From: Pseudomonas sp. Bc-h
GTDB lineage: Bacteria; Pseudomonadota; Gammaproteobacteria; Pseudomonadales; Pseudomonadaceae
Length of the DNA stretch: 64,000 nt
Assembly: GCF_002080045.1 (NCBI RefSeq)
Contig: NZ_MUIN01000007.1
Location: 338,421-402,420, forward strand
Direction: 5' to 3'
Below, piece after piece: positions 63,798 to 64,000 of this stretch. Both the position numbers and the translations under genes were made by a program. Numbering within the stretch: position 1 is the stretch's first letter; every line of letters begins with the position of its first letter. The notes under the pieces were generated by a model. It had not been told where the DNA came from, made no database searches, and was given only the letters and a program-made list of their open reading frames with translations.

Positions 63798-64000
63798 GTG
63801 CATAAGATTGCGGTGCTGGTATTGAATGACGTGGTGCCGCTGGACTTTGGTATCGCCTATCAGGTTTTCGCCTTGGCTTCTCAAGTCGATGACAAGAACG
63901 CATACGAGGTGGAGGTGTGCGCACCCGAGCGGACAATTCGGGCCGCTAGCTTTGATATGCATGTGCGGTACGGCCTCGACCGTCTTGAGCTAGCCCACAC
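63798..64000 (+). CDS. GlxA-type regulator or PfpI protein, N-terminal part
   Basis: A GTG at 63798 opens a frame that runs off the right edge. It begins HKIAVLVLNDVVPLDFGIAY and continues through ALASQVDDKNAYEVEVCAPE. This is the start of a DJ-1/PfpI domain as in GlxA regulators (xxIAxLVxxxVxPLDFxIxx). Only about 67 residues are visible, so an attached HTH cannot be confirmed. The ribosome site is a G-rich AGCGGGGGGCAAC. Confidence 0.7.
   Translation, partial: MHKIAVLVLNDVVPLDFGIAYQVFALASQVDDKNAYEVEVCAPERTIRAASFDMHVRYGLDRLELAH

Noticed and set aside
1..64000. CRISPR array, tRNA or rRNA genes
   Set aside because: I looked for evenly spaced repeats, tRNA-like cloverleafs and rRNA blocks and found none by eye; a dedicated scan was not possible.

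Overview
The window looks like a chromosome segment from a Pseudomonas, most likely near the P. syringae group. The protein families, the high GC of the core genes and a fluoride riboswitch closely resembling the P. syringae type all point this way. No rRNA, tRNA or CRISPR array was seen. Much of the window is accessory: small-molecule reductases, hydrolases, transporters and regulators, with at least nine broken or remnant genes.

Layout. 1-5.2 kb: a phnN-nadC-ABC transporter operon (minus strand) diverges from its solute-binding protein. 5.2-11.1 kb: SnoaL-like, SDR and hydroxyisobutyrate-dehydrogenase-like genes, with a frameshifted MFS pump and a frameshifted LysR gene. 11.5-15.4 kb: a two-subunit molybdenum hydroxylase (isoquinoline 1-oxidoreductase type) with its triheme cytochrome. 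15.7-25.6 kb: hydrolase, AhpD-like and RclC-like (DUF417) genes, two response regulators, two AraC-type regulators, an alcohol dehydrogenase and a PAS histidine kinase, which together look like one sensing and detoxification island. 25.6-27.7 kb: an exported hydrolase, a small monooxygenase-like protein and an NmrA remnant. 28.0-31.9 kb: a fluoride-resistance locus (sigma-70 promoter, fluoride riboswitch, CLC-F antiporter, NhaA) with two dead genes inside it. 31.9-38.5 kb: a catabolic locus with an FAD-linked 2-hydroxyacid dehydrogenase and an MFS importer, divergent from a complete tripartite tricarboxylate transporter. 38.5-40.4 kb: debris, including an SDR tail and a dead tyrosine recombinase.

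40.4-64 kb is a regulator-rich region. It carries PfpI and GlxA-type (DJ-1 plus AraC HTH) genes, SDRs, a cytochrome c/TonB receptor/DUF2946 block, an MFS plus tripartite RND efflux operon, and an SCO1/PCuAC copper pair. Seven DJ-1/PfpI-superfamily genes or remnants occur in the window, six of them here.

The most unusual signal is a cis-element of about 45 bp (TACGT, 18 bases, AACGACRTT, then a TCCCTCA core). It is present three times with identical spacing, at about 42.3, 48.2 and 61.5 kb. Two copies precede a GlxA-type gene or remnant, and each lies opposite a reductase or SnoaL-like gene. A looser version lies between a third GlxA-type gene and the efflux operon. This suggests a duplicated family of regulator-operator modules, each paired with an enzyme or efflux target.
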